From the NCBI RefSeq assembly GCF_002260525.1, contig NZ_MRYI01000021.1:62001-126000 (forward strand): DNA of 64,000 nucleotides. Direction: 5' to 3'. Source of the DNA: Hahella sp. CCB-MM4. GTDB taxonomy: Bacteria; Pseudomonadota; Gammaproteobacteria; Pseudomonadales; Oleiphilaceae. A program made the position numbers and the translations under genes. The notes beneath the pieces were generated by a model. It had not been told where the DNA came from and ran no database searches. It saw nothing but the letters and a program-made list of their open reading frames with translations. This document shows, piece by piece, positions 30,152 to 39,813 of this stretch. How positions within the stretch are numbered: the first letter of the stretch is position 1; each line of letters begins with the position of its first letter.

Positions 30152-30421
30152 ATGATCCAGGAAAAAGTTACGATTATTAACAAGTTAGGCCTTCACGCCA
30201 GAGCAGCAGCCAAGTTTGTTGGCACAACGGGACGTTTCTCCAGCATGGTGAAAGTTTCCAAGGGGAGCCAACAGGTTGATGGTAAGAGTATTATGGCAGT
30301 TATGATGCTGGCAGCCAGCAAAGGCACAGAATTGGAATTGCACATAGATGGGCCGGATGAACAGGAAGCCTACGACGCGATAAAGTCACTGATTGACGAT
30401 TATTTTGGAGAAGGAGAATAA
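30152..30421 (+). CDS. ptsO: Nitrogen PTS phosphocarrier NPr
   Basis: 89 residues, HPr fold. His15 in KLGLHARAAAKF is the phosphorylated residue; Ser45 in GKSIMAVM is the second conserved position. NPr passes phosphate from EI-Ntr to PtsN. Position after rapZ matches the usual gene order. Confidence 0.95.
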   Translation: MIQEKVTIINKLGLHARAAAKFVGTTGRFSSMVKVSKGSQQVDGKSIMAVMMLAASKGTELELHIDGPDEQEAYDAIKSLIDDYFGEGE

Positions 30422-30478
30422 GGCAGGAAGCCTTCCAGATAACCCTAAGCAAGCGAGCGATTCACAATCCACATGAAT

Positions 30479-30502
30479 AAAATCAGTCAATTCACTGATT
30501 TT
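30479..30502 (+). terminator. Terminator after ptsO
   Basis: Arms AAAATCAGT (30479-30487) and ACTGATTTT (30494-30502) with a 6-nt loop, 58 nt after the ptsO stop; the T-run is built into the 3' arm. It probably ends the rpoN-ptsO transcript before mgtE. The rest of the gap to 30673 shows no clear promoter or riboswitch. Confidence 0.65.
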
Positions 30503-30673
30503 ACTTACCTTATTCAAGTTCATAACTTACACTTTAGATACAGCTAATTTATACTGTGTCCGCATTTTCGACCTTCACTTGGTGTTAAGCCTGATTCTGG
30601 GCATGGTTGACAAGGCGAACAAGCTTTCCTGGCATACGCCCCAAAGGATGTAACCCAAGCCCGGACAATCACG

Positions 30674-32035
30674 ATGTCGCAAACCGCTGAGAAAAACTCC
30701 ACCAAAATCAGAATGCGATCTCTTTCAGAGGCGCTGGAAAGCGGTTCTCTGCAACAGGTCACCCGCATTCTGAACAGCGGCCTTTCTCCCAGCGATATCG
30801 CACACCTGCTGGAGTCCTCCCCTCCTAAAGAACGTAAGCTACTTTGGCAACTGGTAGACGATGAACTGGAAGGCGAAGTTCTTCAGTATCTGAGCGACGA
30901 GATCCGCTCTGACTTCCTCAGTGAAATGAATGCTCAGGATGTTATCGACATTGCCGAGGACTTTGAGGTTGACGATCTTGCCGACCTTCTCCAACAACTT
31001 CCTGAAGCCGTCATCAGCGAAGTACTGGATTCTATGGACAGCCAGGACCGGCAGCGTCTGGAAGAGGTTCTGTCTTATCCGGAGGATTCGGCCGGCGGCT
31101 TAATGAATACAGACATGGTCACGGTGCGCCCTGACATTACCGTGGACGTGGTACTTCGCTACCTGCGTAGCCATAAAAGCCTTCCAAACATGACCGACAG
31201 TCTGGTAGTGGTCAATCGGAAAGATATGTTCATTGGGGTATTACCGGTTACAACCTTGCTGGTGTCCAGCCTCAGCTCAACTGTTCGTGAGATCATGCGT
31301 ACAGATGTCGATGGTATTCCAGCAACCCTGTCCGATCGGGAAGTCGCCTTGCTCTTCGAACGCCACGACCTGGTTTCTGCTCCAGTTATTGATTCAAGCG
31401 GTCGCCTGCTGGGAAGAATCACCATCGACGATGTGGTTGACGTTATTCGGGAAGATGCCGATCACGAAATCATGAGCATGGCGGGTCTGGACGAAGAAGA
31501 GGACATGTTTGCCCCCATCATGAAGACCGCTAAAAGTCGGGCTGTCTGGCTCGGAATAAATCTGATCACAGCCTTCCTGGCCTCTGCCGTCATCGGTATT
31601 TTTGAGGAAACCATCGCGAAAGTCGTCGCACTGGCAGTACTGATGCCAATTGTTGCCAGCATGGGCGGGATTGCCGGCAGCCAGGCACTGACTCTGGTGA
31701 TCCGAGGAATGGCGACAGGAAAAGTTGCCCCGAGCAATATTCGCTGGCTGATGAACCGCGAGCTCCTGGTGGGCGCTTTCAATGGCACCCTCTGGGCGGT
31801 TGTTGTCGCAACGGCAGCCATGGTCTGGTTTAACGACATGACAATTGGCCTCCTGATCGCCTCAGCCATGCTGATTAACCTGACCGTCGCTGCATTGGCA
31901 GGTACCGCCCTGCCATTGATATTGAAAACCATGAAAGTGGACCCGGCACTGGCTGGTGGCGTCATTCTGACCACAGTAACGGATGTGGTGGGGTTTATGT
32001 CCTTCCTGGGACTGGCCACCATCGCCTACGCCTGA
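30674..32035 (+). CDS. mgtE: Magnesium transporter MgtE
   Basis: 453 residues: N-terminal superhelical MgtE_N domain (about 20-130, LLQQLPEAVISEVLDSMD), two CBS domains (about 135-260), then five membrane helices in the C-terminal part with the conserved GIAGSQALTLVIRGMA. A homodimeric magnesium channel gated by magnesium binding to the cytoplasmic domains. The ATG has only a weak ribosome binding site. Not part of the recalled Pseudomonas order, so this may be a lineage-specific neighbour. Confidence 0.95.
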   Translation: MSQTAEKNSTKIRMRSLSEALESGSLQQVTRILNSGLSPSDIAHLLESSPPKERKLLWQLVDDELEGEVLQYLSDEIRSDFLSEMNAQDVIDIAEDFEVDDLADLLQQLPEAVISEVLDSMDSQDRQRLEEVLSYPEDSAGGLMNTDMVTVRPDITVDVVLRYLRSHKSLPNMTDSLVVVNRKDMFIGVLPVTTLLVSSLSSTVREIMRTDVDGIPATLSDREVALLFERHDLVSAPVIDSSGRLLGRITIDDVVDVIREDADHEIMSMAGLDEEEDMFAPIMKTAKSRAVWLGINLITAFLASAVIGIFEETIAKVVALAVLMPIVASMGGIAGSQALTLVIRGMATGKVAPSNIRWLMNRELLVGAFNGTLWAVVVATAAMVWFNDMTIGLLIASAMLINLTVAALAGTALPLILKTMKVDPALAGGVILTTVTDVVGFMSFLGLATIAYA

Positions 32036-32089
32036 TTTATTCCCGTTAAGCTACACCTAATTTATTCCCATTAACTTTATTCCCATTAA
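32036..32089. repeat. Three direct repeats directly after mgtE stop
   Basis: TTTATTCCC[G/A]TTAA occurs at 32036-32049, 32061-32074 and 32076-32089; the last two are identical. The first copy starts at the base after the mgtE stop codon. Spacing is 25 and 15 nt. This fills most of the gap before yjgA. Confidence 0.75.
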
Positions 32090-32173
32090 CCAATGTCTAA
32101 ATGAACTATAATAGTAATCCGCCGGTGAAATCGGCACGAACTTGTCCTACAACGAAGAGATTAAAGAGAGAGC

Positions 32174-32710
32174 ATGCACGCTGACCACTCTGATGGAGAC
32201 GACCATTACTCCGATGAGGAATATGACTTCGGCCCCAGCAAAACCAGCAAGAAGAAGGCTATGCAGGCCTTACAGGACCTGGGCAAAGAGCTTGCCCAGC
32301 TCCGGCAGGAACAGCTGGACGAATTACCCATATCAGACAGGCTGAAAGATGCCCTGATTGACTACCAGAAATTCCCCAGTCACGAGGCAAAACGCCGTCA
32401 GCTTCAGTATATTGGAAAGCTGATGCGCGACGTTGATGAGGAAGAACTGCAGCCTTATCTGGATAAATTCAGGGAAGGGTCTACCACTCAGACCGCTTTG
32501 CATCACTCGGCAGAAAGGTGGCGTGAACAGCTGTTGTCGGGAGGTAACGAAGCACTGACAGAGTTTGTAGATGAACACCCCGGTGGGGATGTACAACATT
32601 TACGTCATTTGATTCGTAATACTCAGAAGGACATAGAGCAAAACAAAAACCGGGGAGCCGCGAAAAAACTTTACCGCTATATCCGAGATATGCTGGAAGA
32701 GAACGCCTGA
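32174..32710 (+). CDS. yjgA: YjgA / DarP ribosome-associated protein
   Basis: 178 residues of the DUF615 family. An acidic, His/Asp-rich N-terminus (MHADHSDGDDHYSDEEYDFGP) precedes a helical domain with KKAMQALQDLGKELAQL, SHEAKRRQLQYIGKLMR and the tail KKLYRYIRDML. DarP helps late assembly of the 50S subunit. In Pseudomonas, as I recall, tldD follows this gene; here the nitrilase converges on it directly with an imperfect hairpin (CAGGCC/GGCCTG, 32715-32749) between them. Confidence 0.93.
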   Translation: MHADHSDGDDHYSDEEYDFGPSKTSKKKAMQALQDLGKELAQLRQEQLDELPISDRLKDALIDYQKFPSHEAKRRQLQYIGKLMRDVDEEELQPYLDKFREGSTTQTALHHSAERWREQLLSGGNEALTEFVDEHPGGDVQHLRHLIRNTQKDIEQNKNRGAAKKLYRYIRDMLEENA

Positions 32711-32771
32711 AACGCAGGCCCTCTTTTCCCTGAGTGGAAGGAAGGCCTGTTAAACCTGAGACAGAATAACT

Positions 32772-33647
32772 TTACTTGACACGCCGGTGCTGTAGTACCG
32801 GCATTTTACTTCTGACTTGATGAGCAAAGTCAGGATCGATAGTTCCTACCACCATTCCTTCACCCGCCTCTCTGCGGCATTCCAAGACACTCCCCCAGGG
32901 ATCAACAAGCATGGAATGTCCGTAGGTTGTACGTGTAGAGCTGTGCTGCCCGCCCTGCCCGGCAGCCACAATATAGACTTGATTTTCAATGGCCCGCGAC
33001 CTTAGAAGAGTTTCCCAGTGGGCTTCACCGGTACGATAGGTAAACGCGGCCGGTACAACCATCCAGTCAGCACCGGACTCAGAGAGTTTACGATATAGCT
33101 CCGGGAACCTCAGATCATAGCAGATCGACAAACCAACCCGACCAACCGGAGTATCCACCACAACAGCACGATCTCCAGGTTCAAACCATTGTGATTCACG
33201 GTACTGTCCATGCTGATCGTCCACGTCAACGTCAAAAAGGTGGATTTTATCGTAACGCCCGACCTCTTTTCCGTCCGCATCAATCACCCAGCAAGCGGAC
33301 CGCACTCGATTCTCAACCGTGCTGCCGTCCGGACGCACGGAGCAAGGCAAAGATCCGGCAATTATCCATATCCCATGGGAACGTGCGAGCCCCCTTAAAA
33401 ACTGTCTGACCTGACCATCGGGCGAAGACTCTTTCCGCCCCAATTCAATCGAGCTGTAGCTATCCAGCATGGAGAAGTTCTCCGGCAGCACCACGACCTT
33501 CACGCCCTGTGCTGCAGCCTCTCCAACCCAATAAGCCACCCGCTCCAGATTGAAGGCGATATCTTTACCACTGACCAGTTGAATTGCGGCAACTTTACCC
33601 CTTGCCACAGGGCTTGTTGATGCTTTTGTCTCGATATTCTGACTCAT
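32772..33647 (-). CDS. Nitrilase-superfamily amidase (Nit-like)
   Basis: 291 residues from the ATG at 33645-33647 (MSQNIETKAS), 1 nt after the yhdP stop. The catalytic triad is visible: Glu56 (LPENFS), Lys134 (YDKIHLFDV) and Cys176 (SICYDLRFPELYR). The sequence is of the Nit1/Nit2/YbeM type, whose likely reaction is hydrolysis of deaminated glutathione. Last gene of the mreBCD-maf-rng-yhdP run and probably translated by coupling with yhdP. Confidence 0.92.
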   Translation of the reverse strand: MSQNIETKASTSPVARGKVAAIQLVSGKDIAFNLERVAYWVGEAAAQGVKVVVLPENFSMLDSYSSIELGRKESSPDGQVRQFLRGLARSHGIWIIAGSLPCSVRPDGSTVENRVRSACWVIDADGKEVGRYDKIHLFDVDVDDQHGQYRESQWFEPGDRAVVVDTPVGRVGLSICYDLRFPELYRKLSESGADWMVVPAAFTYRTGEAHWETLLRSRAIENQVYIVAAGQGGQHSSTRTTYGHSMLVDPWGSVLECRREAGEGMVVGTIDPDFAHQVRSKMPVLQHRRVK

Positions 33648-33648
33648 A

Positions 33649-36600
33649 CTATTCAGCCTTGGATTTACCCGTCTCGACTTTTGGCGATTTGGACTGATCA
33701 AATATCTGTTTCAACTTCATCTCAGGTTTCTGGAAAGTACCCTTTATTTCATAAGTTGCACTGGTCAGACTGCTCAGAGGTTCACCCAATAGCTTATCAA
33801 TCAGATACAGAGCCCCGCCAACCTGAGGCGCGCCAACCAGAAGAGCGGCAAGCGGCAAATTCTGGGTCACTGGCAGAACAACCACCATCTGCAGATCCAG
33901 AGAATCATCCACCAGACTGGTTTTTCCAGTAATCTTATAGGCGCTTGAGGGCCCCTGAATAGCCAAGGGAGTTTCCATGGAAATGACCCCCTCCTGAATC
34001 CGGGCATTCCCCTCTATCCTGTCATAGGCCAGACCTTTCTTATAGAGATCAGAAAAATCGAGCTTCAACCGACGAATGATGGAATCAGTATTCAGTATAC
34101 CGAAGATACGAAACAGGTTTGTTTCCGTGGAAGCTTCGTTAATCACACCGGATTCCATATTCATGGACACCTGGCCGCTAACCCCCTCCCAACTGAAATC
34201 CAGCGGAGGACGACTCCATACCAATCCAGCATTCATCGAGTAACTTTCTGCGCTCAAGGGCGCATCATCCGACCAGTTCTGATAAAGATCAGCAAACTTT
34301 TTACCGGAGATTTCCCCTGTCAGTATTGAGTTATGAACACCTGTTTTCGGCTCATACAACCAACTCAATCTGGCATTGAGTACAGCTCCGCTAAGCTTGC
34401 CAACCACCTGATTGAATACGACACCGTTATCCCGCTTTTGGGCTGTCCAGGACCAGGCTCCATATTCCTGTTCACCCAGCTTAAAATCATTGATACTGAA
34501 CTGCCCTAGCGGTACGTCTGAAGGCAACATTTCGCCAGTTTTTTCATCAGATTTTTCGCTCAGATACAGTCGATCAAAATTTGCCGAAAGCACTTCTTCA
34601 TCAGATAGCGGAAAACGAATCACGCCTTTTACCCTGTTCTGATCATCCACAGTCAGTATCAACGAATCTTCTTTATGGGTCAGGGACAAGGAGGCGTCGT
34701 TAAAAATCTCATCTGAAATTTTCACGCTGCCAATATCGACATTCACTAGGCCAAGCCACTCCGGCCACTGAAAGTTTTTATCGGAACGACCAGAGGACTG
34801 CCTGTTCAGATAATCCTGCCAAAGATTTGCATCGAGATGATCCAAACGGCCGACCACATCAACACCTTTAACCGGTATGTCATCTTTTCCACTTTGCAGT
34901 AACTTCACCAACCCACGATTGATGCCTTTCGCATCACTGAACAACTGCATCGACATCAGATTTTTTACACTGACATCCAGCAGGCCTTGCTGGCGATCGG
35001 AGTTCCATTGGTAGCGGGCTTTGAGGGGACGGGATTGATTCATCGTCTTTTGCAAAGGTGGAGGTAACAGAATGCTTGTACCCACCAGGTCAGAGTCAAA
35101 CGTCAGATCAAATTTGGTCTTCTTTCCACTGTTAACCGCCAGACGAAAGTCATAATCAAACTCCCCCTGCAAAGGCATGTCCTCTCCCAGATCAGCCCGC
35201 TGCGCCACAACTTCTGCCGGCGCTTTCCCTGACACGTTCAATTGCACACCTTTGCTGTCCGATGACCAGTCACGGGTACTCAGCTTCATTATCGCTGGAC
35301 CACCAAATACATCGGCTTCGAGCTTTTCTGCATAAACCCCCATATCAGAATCAAACTGAAACGCTCCCTTCAACCCCAGCAGTCCCAGCTTATAATCTTC
35401 CAGGTAAAGGTTCATATCCTTGAATTCCGCTCCCAATTGAACCTTGGTTTCCTCACGATCCAAGTTGGTTTCGACGGCCAATTCAATTTCACTGTCGCCA
35501 TTGATATCCCAGCCATTCACCACAGGCTTGGTATGTTCTGCCACGGGAGACTCGAATAACCAGTACTTCCAGTCTTCTGCATCGGGATTGAGTCTGGTAT
35601 GGATTTTAAGCAGATGCTCACCGTTGACGGTACTCGCCATTTCCAGATCAACATCTTCGACATGACTGACAGCAAGCTCACCAGAGTACACGGTGCCGGT
35701 TATGTGGCCGTCATCAATCGACAACCTTCCGTCAAAATCTGTCAGCACCGGCCAAGCCTCTGAAAACTTCAATGCCGCATCTTCCAGATTAAAATACATC
35801 TGAGAGCGATAAGTGCCCTTTTGCGCATGACTGCCGACTGCTCCGGAGTATAGATATCCTCCTTCTGTAATCGTGCCCGCCAGCACTGCGTTCTCCAGCC
35901 AGCTGTATAACTCGGGACTGACAATATGCCCCGGCACAAAGGTTGGGGTGAGCGTTGCGTCCGTGTTTTTGATACCAATCGCCAGCTCAAAACTGCCTGT
36001 CTCTTCAGCGAACTGCGGGATAAGAATGCTGAACTTTCCCCTGAGATCCGCCCGCTGGTGATTGGGGTTATTCAGGCTGATGTTCTGCCCACTGACATAG
36101 GTATAGTCATCAAACAGACGCCACCTAACCACTCCCTCTCCGTATTGGAATGTCCAGCGATCAAAAAACAACTCTGGGAAATTGAGTGATAACTGGTCTC
36201 CGTGGAACATGACGACACCATGGTCCCCCGTGGCTTCCATGTATCCGGAAATTTCCTCCCCTCCAGGTGCGCCACCATGAGGAGCCACCGTCACGGATTC
36301 CAGCTCAGCAGCAACCTCTACATCGCCGTGCTGATTGCTGATCTTCAGGTTGTTCAGCCAGCCTTCTGGAGAATAATTCTGTATCGACCGGTGCAGCTTA
36401 TCAGGCAGTAACCCGGAAGCTACCGCTAAATCTTTGAGAAAGCCTACATTTATACGGTCAAACTGCAGCTGCCAGGCTTCCACATGCTTGCCACCTGCAT
36501 TAGAGCTTTCACCTACATTTGCGCTCCCACCTGCATTTGCACCGCCGCTTGAGCTACCGCTACCGTTCGAGCCGAGCTGCATATCCGCGACTAACCGGCC

Positions 36601-37596
36601 AAGCTCCAGAGACTGCCCTTTCCAATCCATCTGCAGATCTGAGGCCCGCATGTGCCAGTCATCGTCTTCTTTCTCAACGCGGAACCGGCCTGCAATATGC
36701 TGAATGGGATCCTGGGCTTCGTATTGGCGTTGCCATTGAACGTCAGTTACATCGACTTCGGTCGTCAGCCCCTCAACCTGCCCTCCGCCAATATGTATCC
36801 ATGCACTGCCCTTAGACTGAAAACCGGTAACACGTGTTCCCCTGGATTCCAGCATTTCCATTAACGGGTTTAATAAGGCACTGTTGCGCCAAGCCAAATA
36901 TAAGTCAGCATTCAGGCCGTCAGCACTTTGATCAACTCTTTCAGCAAGCGAGAATATTCCGAGCGGTTCATTGTCATCCAATTGATGTATAAAACCGGAA
37001 GCCTGTAATCCCTGCTCACCGGTCTGCAGTTTCATTATGGGAATGAGCCAGGTAGTCGAGGATATGTTGCGAAACTTCCAGTGAATGCGGATATCCCGGA
37101 ATTCAAAGGTCGGTGAAGCCAAGAGGTCATTGAAGCCCTCCCACTCCCATTCCGACTCTTGGGTATCAGATAGCGCAGGAAACCCGGTTAACGACCAGCT
37201 GCCATCAGCATTCTGCTCCACGTTGACGGCAACATCACCCAACTCGATATGTCGGAACACCAGGCCCATATTGAAGAGGCTGGCCACCACATCCGGTTGA
37301 ATCATGACGGATTTCAACTCAATGATATTGGTGCTTCCATCTGTCGGATCAACAATATTAACGTCCGCCAGCTTAAGCACAGGATCGAAACCGTCCCACT
37401 CACCTCTAAGGTCGCCAATATGGACAGAAACCCCGGTGAGTTCATTCAGTTTCGCTTCCAGTGAATCCTTAAAGGCTGCCACTGAACCAAAAAAGTTGCG
37501 CCCCAGGGCAATATAGGTAGCCACCACTACTAAGAGAGTAATGGCGAGATACCACACGGCCTGAGTGGCCTTGATAACTATGGATTTAAAAGTCAT
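33649..37596 (-). CDS. yhdP: YhdP AsmA-like phospholipid transport protein
   Basis: 1315 residues from the ATG at 37594-37596 (MTFKSIVIKATQAVWYL); a TTG 14 codons earlier is less likely. One N-terminal transmembrane helix (about 8-26), then a very long chain of repeated beta segments of the DUF3971/AsmA-like type that forms a hydrophobic groove from inner to outer membrane. The C-terminal part has LDFSDLYKKGLAYDRIEGNARIQEG and PLAALLVGAPQVGGALYLIDKLLG, typical of the family. YhdP, TamB and YdbH together carry phospholipids to the outer membrane in E. coli. Near residues 353-375 there is a Gly/Ser/Asn/Ala insert made of an 18-bp repeat (see 36487-36540). Cotranscribed between rng and the nitrilase. 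Confidence 0.93.
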   Translation of the reverse strand: MTFKSIVIKATQAVWYLAITLLVVVATYIALGRNFFGSVAAFKDSLEAKLNELTGVSVHIGDLRGEWDGFDPVLKLADVNIVDPTDGSTNIIELKSVMIQPDVVASLFNMGLVFRHIELGDVAVNVEQNADGSWSLTGFPALSDTQESEWEWEGFNDLLASPTFEFRDIRIHWKFRNISSTTWLIPIMKLQTGEQGLQASGFIHQLDDNEPLGIFSLAERVDQSADGLNADLYLAWRNSALLNPLMEMLESRGTRVTGFQSKGSAWIHIGGGQVEGLTTEVDVTDVQWQRQYEAQDPIQHIAGRFRVEKEDDDWHMRASDLQMDWKGQSLELGRLVADMQLGSNGSGSSSGGANAGGSANVGESSNAGGKHVEAWQLQFDRINVGFLKDLAVASGLLPDKLHRSIQNYSPEGWLNNLKISNQHGDVEVAAELESVTVAPHGGAPGGEEISGYMEATGDHGVVMFHGDQLSLNFPELFFDRWTFQYGEGVVRWRLFDDYTYVSGQNISLNNPNHQRADLRGKFSILIPQFAEETGSFELAIGIKNTDATLTPTFVPGHIVSPELYSWLENAVLAGTITEGGYLYSGAVGSHAQKGTYRSQMYFNLEDAALKFSEAWPVLTDFDGRLSIDDGHITGTVYSGELAVSHVEDVDLEMASTVNGEHLLKIHTRLNPDAEDWKYWLFESPVAEHTKPVVNGWDINGDSEIELAVETNLDREETKVQLGAEFKDMNLYLEDYKLGLLGLKGAFQFDSDMGVYAEKLEADVFGGPAIMKLSTRDWSSDSKGVQLNVSGKAPAEVVAQRADLGEDMPLQGEFDYDFRLAVNSGKKTKFDLTFDSDLVGTSILLPPPLQKTMNQSRPLKARYQWNSDRQQGLLDVSVKNLMSMQLFSDAKGINRGLVKLLQSGKDDIPVKGVDVVGRLDHLDANLWQDYLNRQSSGRSDKNFQWPEWLGLVNVDIGSVKISDEIFNDASLSLTHKEDSLILTVDDQNRVKGVIRFPLSDEEVLSANFDRLYLSEKSDEKTGEMLPSDVPLGQFSINDFKLGEQEYGAWSWTAQKRDNGVVFNQVVGKLSGAVLNARLSWLYEPKTGVHNSILTGEISGKKFADLYQNWSDDAPLSAESYSMNAGLVWSRPPLDFSWEGVSGQVSMNMESGVINEASTETNLFRIFGILNTDSIIRRLKLDFSDLYKKGLAYDRIEGNARIQEGVISMETPLAIQGPSSAYKITGKTSLVDDSLDLQMVVVLPVTQNLPLAALLVGAPQVGGALYLIDKLLGEPLSSLTSATYEIKGTFQKPEMKLKQIFDQSKSPKVETGKSKAE
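36487..36540 (-). repeat. In-frame 18-bp tandem repeat inside yhdP
   Basis: Three adjacent 18-bp units (36487-36504, 36505-36522, 36523-36540) encode, on minus, ANAGGS, ANVGES and SNAGGK. They follow a run GSNGSGSSSGG, so the whole insert is a flexible linker in YhdP. The units differ at a few positions each. Confidence 0.85.
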
Positions 37597-37713
37597 GGAG
37601 TCAGAATAAAAAACTCGGATTAACGCAATCTGAACCAAAAATCAGGCAAAAATCCAATCCGTCCCTTGGTCCCGTTGAGAAGGCCGGGATTATTGGCACC
37701 CTTCCAAAGGTCG

Positions 37714-39186
37714 TTACTGCAGAACGACGTCAAACTGCTCCTGGGTATACAGCATTTCCACCTGGAAGCGAATTCTTTTACCTATAAAGGTCTCAAGGTC
37801 CGCCACACTATCTGATTGCTCATCCAAAAGCAGATCCACCACTGACTGCGACGCCAACACAAGGTAGCTCTGGGCATCGTAGGTCCGATTAATACGCAGG
37901 ATCTCACGGAAGATTTCATAACATACAGTCTGCGAAGTCTTGACCGTCCCACGTCCATCGCAAGCCGGACAGGGTTCGCACAGCATCTGTCCCAGGCTTT
38001 CGGTGGTTCTTTTACGGGTCATCTCCACCAATCCCAGTTCACTGACGCAACTGATTTTGGTTTTAGCGTGATCCCGTTCCAGCATTTTCTCCAACATTCT
38101 CAGCACTTGGCGCTTATGCTCCTCGTCCTCCATATCAATAAAGTCGAGAATGATAATGCCGCCCAAGTTCCGCAATCTTAATTGCCGGGCAATCGCTCTG
38201 GCCGCCTCAAGATTGGTTTTGAATATGGTTTCTTCAAGGTTTCGATGCCCGACAAACGCCCCGGTGTTCACATCGATCGTTGTCATGGCCTCGGTCTGAT
38301 CAATAATCAGATATCCTCCGGATTTGAGCTGCACCTTGCGGCTGAGAGCCTTTTGCAACTCATCTTCCACACTGTACAAATCGAATATGGGACGCTCTCC
38401 CGGATAGTATTCGATTTTAGACTTGATCTCTGTAACAAAGTCTTCCACGAATTTATAAGCTTTCTGATAGCTCTCCCTGGAATCTATACGGATTTTTTCG
38501 GTATAGGGGCGCACCAGATCCCGCAACGTGCGGATATATAAAGGCAAATCTTCGTAGATGGGTATAGGGGCTTCCGATGTCTTTATCTTTTCTTCCAACG
38601 ACAACCACAGCCGCTGTAAGAAAACGATATCCACCTCAAGCTCTTCAGCGCCAACTCCTTCCGCCGCAGTACGAATGATAAATCCATTCGCACCAGTATT
38701 CGACTCCCCTTTTTCAACACAATTCTGTATCAGGTCACGTAGACGATCCCGCTCCTGCTCGTCTTCAATTCTCTGGGAAATACCGATATGGTCGTTCCCC
38801 GGCATATAAACAAGGTATCTGGAAGGCACTGAAAGTTGGGTGGTCAACCGAGCGCCTTTGGTTCCGATCGGGTCCTTGGTTACCTGCACGACCAATGACT
38901 GGCCTTCCCGAAGCAACGTGCTGATGTCAGGATGCTTGCCATTCTTATCTTCCTGGTTGGGACTGATAATATCGGAAGCATGTATAAATGCCGCACGTTC
39001 TAGCCCAATGTCGACAAACGCCGCTTCCATCCCAGGCAGAACCCGCGCAACCTTGCCTTTATAAATATTACCGACAATCCCACGCCGCTGGCTTCGTTCT
39101 ATATAGACTTCCTGTAGCATCCCGTTCTCGACGACTGCCACTCGGGTTTCGACGGGTGTCACATTGATCAGGATTTCTTCACTCAT
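37714..39186 (-). CDS. rng: Ribonuclease G
   Basis: 490 residues. S1 RNA-binding domain (about 38-120), RNase H-like and DNase I-like parts with the catalytic aspartates in TIDVNTGAFVG and IILDFIDMEDEEH, and the zinc-link CEPCPACDGRG near residue 405. RNase G matures the 5' end of 16S rRNA and degrades some mRNAs. The last 8 nt of maf overlap its start. 117 nt separate its stop from yhdP; that gap holds no clear promoter, though a T-rich stretch precedes yhdP. Confidence 0.96.
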   Translation of the reverse strand: MSEEILINVTPVETRVAVVENGMLQEVYIERSQRRGIVGNIYKGKVARVLPGMEAAFVDIGLERAAFIHASDIISPNQEDKNGKHPDISTLLREGQSLVVQVTKDPIGTKGARLTTQLSVPSRYLVYMPGNDHIGISQRIEDEQERDRLRDLIQNCVEKGESNTGANGFIIRTAAEGVGAEELEVDIVFLQRLWLSLEEKIKTSEAPIPIYEDLPLYIRTLRDLVRPYTEKIRIDSRESYQKAYKFVEDFVTEIKSKIEYYPGERPIFDLYSVEDELQKALSRKVQLKSGGYLIIDQTEAMTTIDVNTGAFVGHRNLEETIFKTNLEAARAIARQLRLRNLGGIIILDFIDMEDEEHKRQVLRMLEKMLERDHAKTKISCVSELGLVEMTRKRTTESLGQMLCEPCPACDGRGTVKTSQTVCYEIFREILRINRTYDAQSYLVLASQSVVDLLLDEQSDSVADLETFIGKRIRFQVEMLYTQEQFDVVLQ

Positions 39187-39781
39187 GATGATTCATTGAT
39201 CCCATCTTGATTCCAAACTTGTTCAGAAGCATGGAGGTTTCGCATAACGGCAACCCGACAATAGAAGAATAGCTGCCGTCGATTCGCTCCACAAAAACAC
39301 CTCCATGCCCTTGTATTCCGTAGGCTCCAGCCTTGTCAGCCGGCTCACCTGTATTCCAGTACCATGACATATCCTGCCGGCTGACCGGACGAAACTTAAC
39401 CCTGCTCTGCACGATGACCTGCTCTGACCTGGCACAATCCAAAACGCAGACAGCGGTGTACACATCGTGCCAGACGCCAGACAACATAGATAGCATGCGG
39501 CATGCGTCTTCAAAACTTTCCGGCTTTCCAAGAATTGAGCCTTCGGCAACCACGGTTGTGTCCGAGCCAAGGACAATCAATCGCTCATATTGCCGGACCA
39601 AGTCGCTGTGGACCGCCTCAGCTTTAGCCTTGGCCAGACGAGCCACATAAACATCAGGCATTTCGCTCTCGATGATGCTCTCATCGATATCAGCATGATG
39701 TACCTGGAAATCGACATCCAGCATCTTAAGTAAAGATTTTCTGCGAGGTGAGGCTGATGCAAGTACCAGCGTTCTATCCAT
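39179..39781 (-). CDS. maf: Maf-type nucleoside triphosphate pyrophosphatase
   Basis: 200 residues. Maf signature ASASPRRKSLL at the N-terminus, the central LGSDTTVV with the catalytic Asp, and GKPES. Members of this subfamily (YhdE type) hydrolyse dTTP/UTP and modified nucleotides to monophosphates, a house-cleaning role. It lies between mreD (32 nt) and rng (overlap 8 nt), as in E. coli and Pseudomonas. Confidence 0.95.
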   Translation of the reverse strand: MDRTLVLASASPRRKSLLKMLDVDFQVHHADIDESIIESEMPDVYVARLAKAKAEAVHSDLVRQYERLIVLGSDTTVVAEGSILGKPESFEDACRMLSMLSGVWHDVYTAVCVLDCARSEQVIVQSRVKFRPVSRQDMSWYWNTGEPADKAGAYGIQGHGGVFVERIDGSYSSIVGLPLCETSMLLNKFGIKMGSMNHHE

Positions 39782-39813
39782 GGTAATCCTGTATTAGTAT
39801 CAAAATATCCGCC

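Noticed and set aside
30503-30673. Magnesium riboswitch before mgtE
   Set aside because: The 170-nt leader shows no recognisable M-box core or long-range pairing that I could identify.
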